64,000 bases of DNA from Methylobacterium frigidaeris (GCF_022179185.1 NZ_BPQJ01000006.1:62001-126000), one strand, 5' to 3'; shown: positions 37,235 through 47,349, numbered from the stretch's first letter. Notes: generated by a model not told the origin, from the letters alone. Program-made: numbers and translations.

Positions 37235-38935
37235 TCACTCGTCCACCCGCGGCGCCTGGCCGCGGTCGATCGGCAGCGGCCGGAACGCTTTCAGCGCCTC
37301 GCCGCTCGGCAGGCTGCTCGTGTCCCAGCCGCCGCCGATCGCGCCGATCAGCGACACGGCGTTGGTGAAGCGGTTGAGCCGGACCTGCAGCGCCGTGACC
37401 TCGTTGTTGAGCTCCAGCGCCTGAGCGGTGACGACCGTGGTGTAGTTCTGGGTGCCGGCCCGGTACTCGTTGAGCGCGATCTCCACCGCCCGGCGGGAGG
37501 ATTGCACCGCCAGTTCCTGCGCCGCCTGCTGGCGGGCGAGGATGCGCTGGCCGGCGAGCCCGTTCTCGACCTGCTGGAAGGCGGTGAGCACCGTCTGGCG
37601 GTAATTGGCGACCGCCGCATCGTAGGCCGCCTCGACGGCCTGGAGGGCGGCCGTGCGGGCGCCGCCGTCGAACAGCACCTGGGATCCCGAGGCCGCCACC
37701 GACCAGAACGAGTTCGCCGCGGCGAAGAAGTTGCGCGCCGGATCGCCCGCGATGCCGCCATTCGCCGACAGGGTGACGGTCGGGAAGAATGCGGCCACCG
37801 CGACGCCGATCTGGGCGCTCTGGGACTGAACGGTGCGCTCGGCGAGCGCGATGTCGGGCCGGCGCTCGAGGAGGTCGGAGGGCAGGCTGACCGGCACATT
37901 GGGCGGGCGCACCGGCAGGTTGCCGCGGGCCAGCGACACCTCGGAGGGCGGGCGGCCGATCAGCGTCGCGATGGCGTGCTCCAGGTTCGCCCGCTGCAGC
38001 CCGACCGCGATGGCGTTGGCCTGGGTGGTCTGGAGCTGGGTCTGGGCGGTGATGACGTCGGAGCGGGCGGCGACGCCGGCATTGTACTGGTTCTGCGCGA
38101 TGGTGAGCGAGCGCTGGTAGGCCTGCGCCGTGCGCTCGAGCAGGTTCTGCAACGATTCCTGGTAGCGCAGCTGGTAGTACGCCGTGGCGAGCTGCGTCTG
38201 GAGCGCGAGGCGCACGGAGGCGAGGTCGGCGGCGCTGGCCTGGGCGGCGGCGACGTCGCTCTCGATCAAGCGGCGAATGCGCCCGAACAGGTCGAGCTCC
38301 CAGGTCGCCGAGCCCTGGAGCGTCAGGGTGGTGCGCTCGACGCCGCCGGTGCTGGCCCGGCTGATCGCGGGGGCACCGAGCGCTGTGGGAAACAGCTGGG
38401 CGCGGGCCTCCTGCACCAGGGCGCGGGCCTGCCGGTAGGCGGCGACCTGGGCACGCAAGTTCTGGTTGTCGACGTCGATCAGGCGGATCAGCCGGTCGAG
38501 GGTCGGATCGCGGAAGACCCGCCACCAGTCGCCGCGCTCCGCCTCGTCGAGGGGCCGCACCGGCCGCCAGTTGCGCGGCGGCATCGGCCGGGCGCCGCCC
38601 TCCTTGAAGGCGGGGGGCGTCTCGACGGTGGGGCGAGAATAGTCGGGGCCGACGAGGCAGCCGGCGAGCAGCAGGGGGAGCAGGGTCGCCGCGGCCAGAT
38701 GCGGGGTGCCACCTCCAACCCTCCCCCCTCTGCGGGGGAGGGTGCCCCACGAAGTGAGGCGGGAGAGGGGAACCCCGCTTCCGGAGAGGCCGCGACCACG
38801 GTGAAGGGCGCAAGCTGGATCGGCGTCGCGCTGCTCCTCTCCCGCCCCGCTTTGCGGGGCGCCCTCCGCCGCAGAGGGGGGAGGGTTCGGTGCTGCGGGA
38901 TCGGTCCGGACAATGAGATCGTCGAAGAAATTCAT
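37235..38935 (-). CDS. outer-membrane factor of an RND efflux pump (NodT/OprM family), with repeat-derived N-terminus
   Basis: Lipoprotein of the TolC-like outer-membrane channel family (566 residues as called). The usual start of such proteins is the signal peptide; here it is LLPLLLAGCLVGPDYSRP at residues about 87-103 with its lipobox LLAGC. It is preceded by about 85 residues with no ATG, GTG or TTG in frame except an ATG at 38935, which overlaps the RND stop as ATGA. That extra N-terminus is encoded mostly by a mobile-type repeat (38717-38887). Two OEP repeats follow. The protein's natural start may therefore be disrupted; translation from an unusual codon near the signal peptide cannot be excluded. 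Confidence 0.8.
   Translation of the reverse strand: MNFFDDLIVRTDPAAPNPPPSAAEGAPQSGAGEEQRDADPACALHRGRGLSGSGVPLSRLTSWGTLPRRGGRVGGGTPHLAAATLLPLLLAGCLVGPDYSRPTVETPPAFKEGGARPMPPRNWRPVRPLDEAERGDWWRVFRDPTLDRLIRLIDVDNQNLRAQVAAYRQARALVQEARAQLFPTALGAPAISRASTGGVERTTLTLQGSATWELDLFGRIRRLIESDVAAAQASAADLASVRLALQTQLATAYYQLRYQESLQNLLERTAQAYQRSLTIAQNQYNAGVAARSDVITAQTQLQTTQANAIAVGLQRANLEHAIATLIGRPPSEVSLARGNLPVRPPNVPVSLPSDLLERRPDIALAERTVQSQSAQIGVAVAAFFPTVTLSANGGIAGDPARNFFAAANSFWSVAASGSQVLFDGGARTAALQAVEAAYDAAVANYRQTVLTAFQQVENGLAGQRILARQQAAQELAVQSSRRAVEIALNEYRAGTQNYTTVVTAQALELNNEVTALQVRLNRFTNAVSLIGAIGGGWDTSSLPSGEALKAFRPLPIDRGQAPRVDE
38717..38887. repeat. MITE-like palindromic repeat inside the outer-membrane factor gene
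   Basis: About 171 bp with terminal inverted repeats: left AACCCTCCCCCCTCTGCGGG, right GCAGAGGGGGGAGGGTT. Its interior is inversely similar to the element at 45448-45615 (CGGGAGAGGGGAACCCCGCTTCC here; the other reads it in reverse complement). It lies in frame in the coding sequence without a stop. Confidence 0.75.
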
Positions 38936-41900
38936 TCGGCCGGCAGCGCCCGCGTGGCGGAGCCCCGGCGGCGGCCGACCCAGAGCCGGAACCGGTCGAG
39001 GTACAGGTAGACGACGGGGGTGGTGTAGAGGGTCAGGACCTGGCTCACGATGAGGCCGCCGACGATGGCGATGCCGAGGGGACGGCGCAGCTCGGAGCCC
39101 TCGCCGCCGTCGAGAATCAGCGGCAACGCTCCGAGCAGTGCGGCCAGGGTTGTCATCATGATCGGGCGGAAGCGCAAGAGGCAGGCTTCGCGGATCGACT
39201 CCCGCGGGCTCAGGGACCGGGCGCGCTCGGCGTCGAGGGCGAAGTCGATCATCATGATCGCGTTCTTCTTCACGATGCCGATGAGCAGGATCACCGCGAT
39301 GAGCGCGATCACCCCGAACTCCTCGCCGGCCAGCATCAGGGCCAGGATCGCCCCGATCCCGGCGGACGGCAGGGTCGAGAGGATGGTCAGCGGGTGGACC
39401 CAGCTCTCGTACAGGATACCGAGCACGGCGTAGACCGCGAGCAGCGCCGCCAGGATCAGCAGCGGCTGGCGCGAGGACGAGGACTGGAAGCTCTTCGCCG
39501 CGCCGGCGAACTCGCCGTGGATGGTGGCCGGCATCCGCAGGTCGCGCATGTGGGCGTCGATCGCCGCGGTGGCGTCGCTGAGGCTCTTGCCGGGGGCCAG
39601 GTTGAACGACAGCGTGGTCGCGACGAACAGGCCCTGGTGGCTGACCTGGACCGGGGTCGCGCCGGCCTCGAAGCTGGCGAAGGCCGAGAGCGGCACCATC
39701 GTCTCCTTGGCGCTGCTGACCGCGGCGCTCGACGAGGCGCTGGAGCGGCCGGCCGACGCGATGGAATTGGTGGCGGCGTTGCGGGCCGAATCGGTCGCGA
39801 CCGCGGCCGCCGCAGTGCTGGCGTCCGTCGTTGCGGTGGCGGCGCTGGCGACCGTACCGGCGACCGCGTTGGTGGTGGCCGAGCCGCGGGCGCGCGCGCC
39901 GGAGGTCGAGACGTAGATGAGCTTCAGCGTCTCCGGGTTGTCGAGGTAGCGCGGCGCGATCTCCATCACGACGTGGTACTGGTTCAGCGGGTTGTAGATC
40001 GTCGAGACCTGGCGCTGGCCGAAGGCGTCGTAGAGGGTGTTGTCGATCTGGTCCGGGGTCAGGCCGTAGCGGAAGGCGGTCGGCCGGTCGATGACGAGCC
40101 GGGTCTCCAGGCCGCCCTGCTGCTGGTCGGAGGTGACGTCGGTGAAGGTCGGGTCCTTCTGCAAGGCTTCCAGCAGCTTCGGGGTCCAGGTGTAGAGCTC
40201 CTCGCTGGTGTCGCCCTGGAGCGTGTACTGGTACTGCGAGAAGCTCTGGCGGCCGCCGACCATGAAGTCCTGGCGCGGGAACAGGTAGAGCCGGGCGCCC
40301 GGGATCCCCGAGAGCTTCGGGCGCAGACGGGCCATCACTTCGCTGATCGGGTCGCGCTGGCCCAAGGGCTTCAGGCCGACGAAGACGTTGGCCGAGTTGG
40401 TGCCGCGCCCCCCAGTGAAGCCGACCACGCTCTCCACCGCCGGATCGGCCTGCACGATGGCCGTGGCGCGCCGCAGCTTCGCGCTCATCGCCTGGAACGA
40501 GATGCGCTGGTCGGCCTGGATGCCGCCGATCATCTGGCCGGTATCCTGCTGCGGGAAGAACCCCTTCGGCACGATGACGTACAGGTAGACGTTGAGCACC
40601 ACCGCGGCGAGCAGGACCAGCATCACGGTCACGCCGTGGCGGAGCGCCCAGTCGAGGGAGACGCGGTAGGCCGACAAGAGCCCCGAGAACCCCGCCTCCA
40701 ACCCCCGCGCCAGCGGGCCCTGCCGGGCGCCGTGGGCTTCCGGCTTCAGGAACCGGGCGCACATCATCGGCGTGGTGGTGAGCGAGACGACGAGCGAGAT
40801 CAGGATCGCCAGCGACAGGACGACGGCGAATTCCTGGAAGAAGCGCCCGATGATACCGCCGGCGAGCAGGATCGGCAGGAAGACGGCGATGAGCGACAGG
40901 CTCATCGACAGGACCGTGAACCCGACCTCGCGGGCGCCGAGCAGGGCCGCCTCGACCCGCGAGCGCCCGTCCTCGATGTGGCGCTGGATGTTCTCCAGCA
41001 CCACGATCGCGTCGTCGACGACGAAGCCCGCCGCGATGATGAGCGCCATCAGGGAGATGTTGTCGAGGCTGTAGTCGCACAGCCACATGGCGGCGAAGGT
41101 GCCCACCAGCGAGATCGGCACCGCCACCGCCGGGATCAGCGTCGCGCGGGCCGAGCGCAGGAAGCCGAACACCACCAGGATCACCAGGCCGACGGAGATG
41201 AGCAGCGTGCGCTCGGCCTCCGCCAGCGACGCCCGGATGGTGAGCGAGCGGTCGCCGGTGACGACGAGTTCGGTGTCGCCGGGCAGGGCCGCCTTGAGCT
41301 GCGGCAGCGCCTCCTTCAGCCGGTCGATCGTCTCGACGACGTTGCCGCCGGGCTGCTTGTAGACGATCAGCAGCACCCCGCGCTGGCCGTTGACGAGGCC
41401 GAGGTTGCGCCGGTCCTCGACGCCGTCGACCACCTGGCCGACGTCGCGCAGGCGCACGCCGGCCCCGTTGCGGTAGGCGACGACGATGTCCTGGTAATCC
41501 GCGGCCTTGCGGCCCTGGTCGTTGGCGTAGAGCTGGTAGCGCCGCTCGCCGGCCTCGATCGCCCCTTTCGGCGAGTTGGCGTTGGCGCTGGCCAGAGCCG
41601 CGCGGATGCCCTCGAGGCCGATGCCGTAATGGAACAGGGCATTGGGATCGAGCTCGACCCGCACCGCCGGCAGGGACGAGCCGCCGATCTCGACGTTGCC
41701 GATGCCCTCCAGCTGCGACAGCTTCTGGGCCAGCACCGTGGCGGCGGAATCGTAGAGCGTGCCCGGGCTCAGCGTCTTCGAGGTGAGGCCGAGGATCAGG
41801 ATCGGCGCGTCGGCCGGGTTGAACTTGCGGTAGGTCGGGTTGGTGCGGAGCGCCGTCGGCAGGTCGGCCCGCGCCGCGTTGATCGCCGCCTGCACGTCGC

Positions 41901-42216
41901 GGGCGGCGCCGTTGATGTCCCGGTCGAGCCCGAATTGCAGCACGATCCGGGTCTGCCCGACCGAACTCGTCGAGGTCATCTGGTCGACATCGGCGATCTG
42001 GCCGAGGCGCCGCTCCAGCGGCGCGGCCACCGTCGTCGCCATGGTGTCGGGGCTGGCGCCGGGCATCTGCGCCTGGACCAGGATGGTCGGGAAGTCGATC
42101 TGCGGCAACGGCGCCACCGGCAGCCGCACGAAGGCGAACAGGCCGGCGAGCAGCACGCCGAGGGTGAGAAGCGTGGTCGCGACCGGGCGCAGGATGAACG
42201 GGGCGGAGAGGTTCAC
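38932..42216 (-). CDS. mdtC: RND efflux permease, MdtC-like (second of two)
   Basis: A 1094-residue inner-membrane multidrug exporter. It opens [19 protein letters not shown], with the family's ASPDTMATTVAAPLERRLGQ and FDLGxD-type RND segments. Around residues 768-838 is an Ala/Ser/Thr-rich low-complexity stretch (ATTNAVAGTVASAATATTDA onward) before VPLSAFASFEAG, absent in the sister pump. Tandem MdtB-MdtC pairs work as a heterotrimer with MdtA and a TolC-like channel. This gene is last of the two permeases and couples by ATGA to the outer-membrane factor. Confidence 0.92.
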   Translation of the reverse strand: MNLSAPFILRPVATTLLTLGVLLAGLFAFVRLPVAPLPQIDFPTILVQAQMPGASPDTMATTVAAPLERRLGQIADVDQMTSTSSVGQTRIVLQFGLDRDINGAARDVQAAINAARADLPTALRTNPTYRKFNPADAPILILGLTSKTLSPGTLYDSAATVLAQKLSQLEGIGNVEIGGSSLPAVRVELDPNALFHYGIGLEGIRAALASANANSPKGAIEAGERRYQLYANDQGRKAADYQDIVVAYRNGAGVRLRDVGQVVDGVEDRRNLGLVNGQRGVLLIVYKQPGGNVVETIDRLKEALPQLKAALPGDTELVVTGDRSLTIRASLAEAERTLLISVGLVILVVFGFLRSARATLIPAVAVPISLVGTFAAMWLCDYSLDNISLMALIIAAGFVVDDAIVVLENIQRHIEDGRSRVEAALLGAREVGFTVLSMSLSLIAVFLPILLAGGIIGRFFQEFAVVLSLAILISLVVSLTTTPMMCARFLKPEAHGARQGPLARGLEAGFSGLLSAYRVSLDWALRHGVTVMLVLLAAVVLNVYLYVIVPKGFFPQQDTGQMIGGIQADQRISFQAMSAKLRRATAIVQADPAVESVVGFTGGRGTNSANVFVGLKPLGQRDPISEVMARLRPKLSGIPGARLYLFPRQDFMVGGRQSFSQYQYTLQGDTSEELYTWTPKLLEALQKDPTFTDVTSDQQQGGLETRLVIDRPTAFRYGLTPDQIDNTLYDAFGQRQVSTIYNPLNQYHVVMEIAPRYLDNPETLKLIYVSTSGARARGSATTNAVAGTVASAATATTDASTAAAAVATDSARNAATNSIASAGRSSASSSAAVSSAKETMVPLSAFASFEAGATPVQVSHQGLFVATTLSFNLAPGKSLSDATAAIDAHMRDLRMPATIHGEFAGAAKSFQSSSSRQPLLILAALLAVYAVLGILYESWVHPLTILSTLPSAGIGAILALMLAGEEFGVIALIAVILLIGIVKKNAIMMIDFALDAERARSLSPRESIREACLLRFRPIMMTTLAALLGALPLILDGGEGSELRRPLGIAIVGGLIVSQVLTLYTTPVVYLYLDRFRLWVGRRRGSATRALPAE

Positions 42217-42245
42217 GGGTGGTGGTCCCCGGGCGCGCCGCCGTG

Positions 42246-42273
42246 AACCCTCCCACCTCTGCGGGGGAGGGTT
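42246..42273. repeat. solo palindrome of the MITE-like family between the RND genes
   Basis: AACCCTCCCACCTCTGCGGG followed by GGAGGGTT. It matches the left terminus of the elements at 38717 and 45448 and lies in the 70-bp gap between the two permease genes. Its stem-loop could affect transcript stability. Confidence 0.6.
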
Positions 42274-42286
42274 ATGAGCGCCACGC

Positions 42287-45200
42287 TCACGGCACCGCCT
42301 CCCCGGGCGCCAGCCCGCTGCCCCGCCGCCCGGAGAGGCGTCGGCCGAGGCGGTCGAAGGCGAGGTAGATCACCGGCGTGGTGTAGAGCGTCAGCACCTG
42401 GCTCACGATCAGGCCGCCGGCGATCGAGATGCCGAGCGGCTGGCGCAGCTCCGAACCCGTCCCCGTCCCGAGGATCAGCGGCACAGCCGCGAACAGGGCC
42501 GCGAAGGTGGTCATCAGGATCGGGCGGAAGCGCAGGATGCAGGCCTCGTAGATCGCGTCCCGCGGAGTCATGCCCTCCTCGCGCTCGGCCTGCAGCGCGA
42601 AGTCGATCATCATGATCGCGTTCTTCTTCACGATGCCGATCAGCAGCACGATGCCGATGATGCCGATGATGTCGAGGTCGTGCCCGAACAACATCAGGCC
42701 GGCGAGCGCCCCGATGCCGGCCGAGGGCAGCGTCGAGAGGATCGTGATCGGGTGGACGAAGCTCTCATACAGAACGCCGAGCACGATGTAGACCGTGACG
42801 ATGGCGGCCAGCACCAGGAACAGGGTGTTGTCGAGGGAGGCCTGGAAGGCGAGCGCCGAGCCCTGGAAGATCAGCCGGAAGCTGTCGGGCATCCCGAGTT
42901 CCGCTTCCGCCGCCTTGATCGCCGCCACCGCCGGCCCGAGCGAGGCGCCGGGCGCGAGGTTGAACGAGATCGTGGTCGCCGGGAACTGGCCGAGATGGCT
43001 GATGAGGAGCGGCGCCCGGCGCTCGCTCACCTGGGCGATCGCGGTGAGCGGCACCTGGCCGTTGGTGGCGGTGGAGGACGGCAGGTAGATCCGCTGGAGC
43101 GAGTCGAGGGTCCGGTGCAGGTCGGGATCGGCCTCGAGGATGACCCGGTACTGGTTCGACTGGGTGAAGATGGTCGAGATGATGCGCTGGCCGAAGGCGT
43201 CGTAGAGGGCGTTGTCGACCGAGGCCGGGGTGATGCCGTAGCGGCCGGCGGTCGCCCGGTCGATGGTGATGTAGGCGGAGAGGCCGCTCGCCTGCCGGTC
43301 GCTCGCCACGTCGGCGAGGTCGGGGATCTGCTTCAGGCGATCGACGAGGCGCGGGACCCAGGTGTCGAAGGCGCCCGGATCCGGGTTCTCCAGGATGAAC
43401 TGGTACTGCGTCGCGCTCACCGCCGTGTCGATGGTGAGGTCCTGCACCGGCTGCATGAACAGCGCGATGCCCGGCACGTCGGCGACGCGGGCGTTGATCC
43501 GCCGGATGATGGCGCTGGCATTCTCCGCCCGCTCCTCGCGTGGGCGCAGGTTGATGAGGAAGCGGCCCGAGTTCAGCGTCACGTTCTGGCCGTCGACGCC
43601 GATGAACGACGACAGGCTGACCACGTCCGGGTCCTTCAGGATCTCTGCCGCCAGGCGCTGCTGGCGCTCGGCCATCGCCCGGTAGGACACCGTCTGGTCG
43701 GCCTGGGTGATGCCCTGGATGAGCCCGGTATCCTGGACCGGAAAGAAGCCCTTCGGGATCACGACGTACAGGTAGATCGTGAGAACGAGGGTGCCCAAAG
43801 CCACCAGCAGCGTCAGGCCCTGATAGGCGAGGACGACCCGCAGGGTCCGGCCGTAGAAGGCGATGCCGCCCTCCATCAGCCGGCGCCCGGCATTCCCGAT
43901 CCGCCCGGCGGCACGGGCCTGGGGCGGCTGGTGGCGCAGGAGGCGGGCGCACAGCATCGGCACCAGGGTCAGCGAGACGACGCCGGAGATCGCGATGGTG
44001 GCGGCGAGCGTGATGGCGAATTCGTGGAACAGACGGCCCACCACCTCGCCCATGAACAGGAGCGGGATCAGCACCGCGAGCAGCGACACGGTGAGGGAGA
44101 TGATGGTGAAGCCGATCTCGCGCGAGCCCTTGAGCGCCGCCTCCATCGGGCTGTCGCCTTCCTCGACGTGGCGGGCGATGTTCTCGATCACCACGATGGC
44201 GTCGTCGACGACGAAGCCGGTCGCGATGGTGAGCGCCATCAGCGACAGGTTGTCGAGGGAGAAGCCCCACAGGTCCATCACCGCGAGCGCGCCGACGAGG
44301 GAGAGCGGCACCGACAGGCTCGGGATCAGGGTGGCGGGCAGCGAGCGCAGGAACAGGAAGATCACCAGCACCACGAGGGCGATGGCGAGCAGCAGCTCGA
44401 ACTGCACGTCCTCGACCGAGGCGCGGATCGTCATCGTGCGGTCGGTGAGCGGGGTGACCTGGATCGCCGCCGGCAGGGTCGCCTGGAGCTGGGGCAAGAG
44501 CGCCTTGATCCGGTCCACCACCGCGATGACGTTGGCGCCGGGCTGGCGCTGGATGTTGAGGATCACCGCCGGGGTGGTGTCCATCCAGGCGCCGAGCTGG
44601 GTGTTCTCCGCCCCTTCCACCACCTCGGCCACCGCCGAGAGCCGCACCGGCGCGCCGTTGCGGTAGGCGATCACCGCGTCGCGATAGGCGGCGGGGTCGC
44701 GGATCTGGTCGTTGGCGTTGATGGTGAAGGACTGGGTCGGCCCGTCGATCGAGCCCTTCGGGGTGTTGACGTTGAGGTTGTTGATGGTGGTGCGCAGGTC
44801 GTCGATGTTGAGGCCGTAGGCCGCGAGCGCGGTCGCGTTGAACTGCACCCGCACGGCGGGCCGCTGCCCGCCCGCCATCGAGACGAGGCCGACGCCCGAG
44901 ACCTGGCTGATCTTCTGGGCGAGGCGCGTCTCGGCGAGGTCGCGGACCTGGGTCAGCGCGAGGGTCTTCGAGGTGAGCGCGAGCGTCAGGATCGGCGCGT
45001 CGGCCGGATTGACCTTGGCGTAGACCGGCGGCGCCGGCAGGTCGCTCGGCAGCAGGTTGCCGGCGGCGTTGATGGCGGCCTGGACCTCCTGCGTGGCGAT
45101 GTCGATGCCGAGATCGAGGTTGAACTGGAGCGTGATGACGGAGGCGCCGGCGGACGACTGCGACGTCATCTGGTTGAGGTTGGCGAGCTGCCCGAACTGA

Positions 45201-45406
45201 CGCTCGAGCGGCGCCGTCACCGCCGAGGTCATCACCTCGGGGCTGGCCCCGGGATAGAAGGTCTGCACCTGGATCGTCGGGTAATCGACCGAGGGCAGGG
45301 CCGAGAGCGGCAGGTTGAAGTAGGAGATCATGCCCGTGAGCAGGATCGCCAGCATCAGCAGCGTGGTCGCGACCGGGCGCAGGATGAACAGGCGGGAGGG
45401 GTTCAT
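42287..45406 (-). CDS. mdtB: RND efflux permease, MdtB-like (first of two)
   Basis: A 1039-residue inner-membrane RND exporter. It begins [20 protein letters not shown] and has the typical TM architecture, [39 protein letters not shown], and the second-half GILYE-type segments ([19 protein letters not shown]). The ATG at 45406 is favoured by family length over an in-frame start four codons upstream. It sits between the adaptor and the second permease. Confidence 0.93.
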   Translation of the reverse strand: MNPSRLFILRPVATTLLMLAILLTGMISYFNLPLSALPSVDYPTIQVQTFYPGASPEVMTSAVTAPLERQFGQLANLNQMTSQSSAGASVITLQFNLDLGIDIATQEVQAAINAAGNLLPSDLPAPPVYAKVNPADAPILTLALTSKTLALTQVRDLAETRLAQKISQVSGVGLVSMAGGQRPAVRVQFNATALAAYGLNIDDLRTTINNLNVNTPKGSIDGPTQSFTINANDQIRDPAAYRDAVIAYRNGAPVRLSAVAEVVEGAENTQLGAWMDTTPAVILNIQRQPGANVIAVVDRIKALLPQLQATLPAAIQVTPLTDRTMTIRASVEDVQFELLLAIALVVLVIFLFLRSLPATLIPSLSVPLSLVGALAVMDLWGFSLDNLSLMALTIATGFVVDDAIVVIENIARHVEEGDSPMEAALKGSREIGFTIISLTVSLLAVLIPLLFMGEVVGRLFHEFAITLAATIAISGVVSLTLVPMLCARLLRHQPPQARAAGRIGNAGRRLMEGGIAFYGRTLRVVLAYQGLTLLVALGTLVLTIYLYVVIPKGFFPVQDTGLIQGITQADQTVSYRAMAERQQRLAAEILKDPDVVSLSSFIGVDGQNVTLNSGRFLINLRPREERAENASAIIRRINARVADVPGIALFMQPVQDLTIDTAVSATQYQFILENPDPGAFDTWVPRLVDRLKQIPDLADVASDRQASGLSAYITIDRATAGRYGITPASVDNALYDAFGQRIISTIFTQSNQYRVILEADPDLHRTLDSLQRIYLPSSTATNGQVPLTAIAQVSERRAPLLISHLGQFPATTISFNLAPGASLGPAVAAIKAAEAELGMPDSFRLIFQGSALAFQASLDNTLFLVLAAIVTVYIVLGVLYESFVHPITILSTLPSAGIGALAGLMLFGHDLDIIGIIGIVLLIGIVKKNAIMMIDFALQAEREEGMTPRDAIYEACILRFRPILMTTFAALFAAVPLILGTGTGSELRQPLGISIAGGLIVSQVLTLYTTPVIYLAFDRLGRRLSGRRGSGLAPGEAVP

Positions 45407-45447
45407 CGGAACGCCCAATCGTTCATCACTGACGGACGCGCGCGGCT

Positions 45448-45615
45448 AACCCTCCCCCCTCTGCGGGGGAGGGTGGCCTGGGCAGGCCGGGAGAGGGGCA
45501 GCGCGACGCTGATCGCGGTGGCGCCCTTCAGAATAGTCGCGACCTTTCCGGAAGCGGGTTCCCCTCTCCCGCCCCGCATCCGCGGTGCACCCTCCCCCGC
45601 AGAGGGGTGAGGGTT
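45448..45615. repeat. MITE-like palindromic repeat before the RND permease
   Basis: About 168 bp with ends AACCCTCCCCCCTCTGCGGG and CGCAGAGGGGTGAGGGTT. It is the inverted counterpart of the element at 38717-38887 and lies in the gap between adaptor and first permease genes. Confidence 0.75.
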
Positions 45616-45638
45616 GATGACGTCGTGCCACGTCATGG

Positions 45639-47024
45639 TCACGGGTTCTGGCTCTGCTGCCGGCGGCGATGCGGGCGCTCGCCATCGGGACGCTGGCCCT
45701 CCTGGCGCTGTCCATCCTGCCTCTGACCCTCCGGGCGGGGCTGGGCGGCGCCTTCGCCGTCCGCCGGCTTCGCCTCGGCCTCCGGCCCGGCCGCTTTCTC
45801 GGGCCGCCCGCCGGTGACGCGCACCTGCGCCCCGTCCTTCAGCCGGTCCGTCCCGTCGACCACCACCCGGTCGCCGACCGCCAGCCCCTTGGTCACCACG
45901 GTCCGCACGCCGTCGCTCTCGCCGATCTCGATCGGGCGCACCGCGACCTTGTCCTCGGCCGTGAGCAGATAGACGTAGGTGCCGGGCGTGCCGCGCAGGA
46001 CGGCCGCCGCCGGCACCAGGGCTGCGTCGCGCACGGTGTCGACGTCGAGGCGGGCGTTGACGAACTGGTTGGGAAAGAGCCGGTCGTCCTTGTTCGGGAA
46101 GAGGGCGCGCAGCTTCACCGTGCCGGTGGTGACGTCGATCTGATTGTCGACGGTGTCGAGGGTGCCGCGAGCGATCTCGGTCGTGTCCGAGCGGTCGAAG
46201 ACCCGCACCGGCAGGGTGGCGCCGGCCCGCAGGCGGTCCATCACCCGCGACAGCACGGTCTCGGGCAGGGTGAACAGTACCGAGATCGGGTGGAGCTGGG
46301 TCACGACGACGATGCTGGTCGAGGCGGCGGTGACGTAGTTGCCCTGGTCGAGCTGGCGCAGGCCCACCCGGCCCTCGACCGGCGAGGTGATGCGGCCGTA
46401 CTGGATATTGAGCTTCTGCTGGTCGATCTGCGCCTGGTCGGAGGCGACGACGCCCTCGTACTGCTTGACCGTGGCGGCCTGGGTGTCGACGTTCTGCTTC
46501 GAGATCGAGTCCTGCCGGTTCAGGGTCTGGTAGCGGGCGAGGTCGAGGCGGGCATTCTGCAGCAGCGCCTGGTCGCGCAAGAGCTGGCCCTGGTACTGGG
46601 CGAGCAGGGCCTCGTAGGGGCGCACGTCGATCTGGGCCAGGAAGTCGCCGGCCTTGACGGTCTGTCCCTCGCGGAAGCCGATCTGGGTCAGGTAGCCGCT
46701 CACCTGCGAGCGCACCGTCACGGTGGCGAGCGGCGTCACCGTGCCGAGGCCCGACAGCACCACCGGCATCTCGCCCTTCTGCACCGTGGCGACACCGACC
46801 GCCTGCGGCCCCTCTCCACCCCCGCCCCGGCGACCGCCGCGCCGGCCGGCGCCGGCCTGCTGCGTCTCGGGCCGCTTGAACCCGTCCGGCAGGTAGGTGC
46901 GATACGCCCAGTACCCACCGGCGGCGAGGGCCAGCAGCACCAGAAGCCAGAGCGGCCCGCGGCCGCGCCGTCTGGGCGGCGCTTCGACCGCGTCGTCGGT
47001 CCGGATGGGAGACAATTCGTTCAT
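45639..47024 (-). CDS. mdtA: RND efflux periplasmic adaptor, MdtA-like
   Basis: A 461-residue membrane-fusion protein linking the inner pump to the outer-membrane channel. A membrane anchor (LWLLVLLALAAGGYWAYRTYL, residues about 25-45) is followed by the lipoyl-like half VRSQVSGYLTQIGFREGQTVKAGDFLAQID, a hairpin of coiled coil, the other half QLDQGNYVTAAS and a beta-barrel. The last 50 residues are Gln/Arg/Pro-rich and repetitive (DGQRQEGQRPDGER). The ATG at 47024 gives the anchor at the right depth; a longer frame upstream encodes the 15-bp tandem repeats and is not used. Confidence 0.92.
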   Translation of the reverse strand: MNELSPIRTDDAVEAPPRRRGRGPLWLLVLLALAAGGYWAYRTYLPDGFKRPETQQAGAGRRGGRRGGGGEGPQAVGVATVQKGEMPVVLSGLGTVTPLATVTVRSQVSGYLTQIGFREGQTVKAGDFLAQIDVRPYEALLAQYQGQLLRDQALLQNARLDLARYQTLNRQDSISKQNVDTQAATVKQYEGVVASDQAQIDQQKLNIQYGRITSPVEGRVGLRQLDQGNYVTAASTSIVVVTQLHPISVLFTLPETVLSRVMDRLRAGATLPVRVFDRSDTTEIARGTLDTVDNQIDVTTGTVKLRALFPNKDDRLFPNQFVNARLDVDTVRDAALVPAAAVLRGTPGTYVYLLTAEDKVAVRPIEIGESDGVRTVVTKGLAVGDRVVVDGTDRLKDGAQVRVTGGRPEKAAGPEAEAKPADGEGAAQPRPEGQRQDGQRQEGQRPDGERPHRRRQQSQNP

Positions 47025-47349
47025 CGATCTGGACAACCCGGACCTGGAAACACCAACCTCGCCCCCGCGACGCCTCTCATGTCGTGCCGGCGGCACGGGC
47101 TCGCGCCTGCGGCAAGTCGCCCACAGGCAAGTCGCCCCCGGGTAAGTCGCCCTCGGATCACTCGCCCTCGGAGCGCCGCCCCGGCACCATTCCGCACGGC
47201 AATGCGTCGCCAGTACGACGGCCATGTTGCCTCACGATTGCTGAACGCCGCCGGAGGGCTGCCCTGGAAGAGCCACGATCGATCCCCTTATCTCAGGGGA
47301 TCGGGGCGCGACACGGCGCCGCCCTGCATCGACTGTCAGTGGTATCAGA
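47025..47349. other. 325-bp divergent control region of the RND operon and dedA
   Basis: No gene. Contains four 15-bp tandem repeats at 47111-47170. A regulator or promoter could bind here; no regulator gene is adjacent. Confidence 0.45.
47111..47170. repeat. 15-bp tandem repeats upstream of the RND adaptor
   Basis: Four units of exactly 15 bp: GGCAAGTCGCCCACA, GGCAAGTCGCCCCCG, GGTAAGTCGCCCTCG, GATCACTCGCCCTCG, with decay at the last. It lies 87-146 bp upstream of the adaptor start. Confidence 0.7.

Noticed and set aside
37235-42256. Continuous 1673-codon minus-strand frame spanning pump and outer-membrane factor
   Set aside because: Its first two thirds are the antisense-frame shadow of the MdtC-like gene with high Arg/Ala/Gly content. 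Only the last part is the outer-membrane factor.
39394-45610. Two long plus-strand frames (about 950 and 976 codons) opposite the RND permeases
   Set aside because: Arg/Gly/Asp-rich shadow translations of GC-rich genes, with no ribosome site and no domain pattern.
45639-47225. Longer RND adaptor starting at 47225
   Set aside because: The extra 67 codons encode the 15-bp repeats and place the membrane anchor too far from the start; the ATG at 47024 fits the family.
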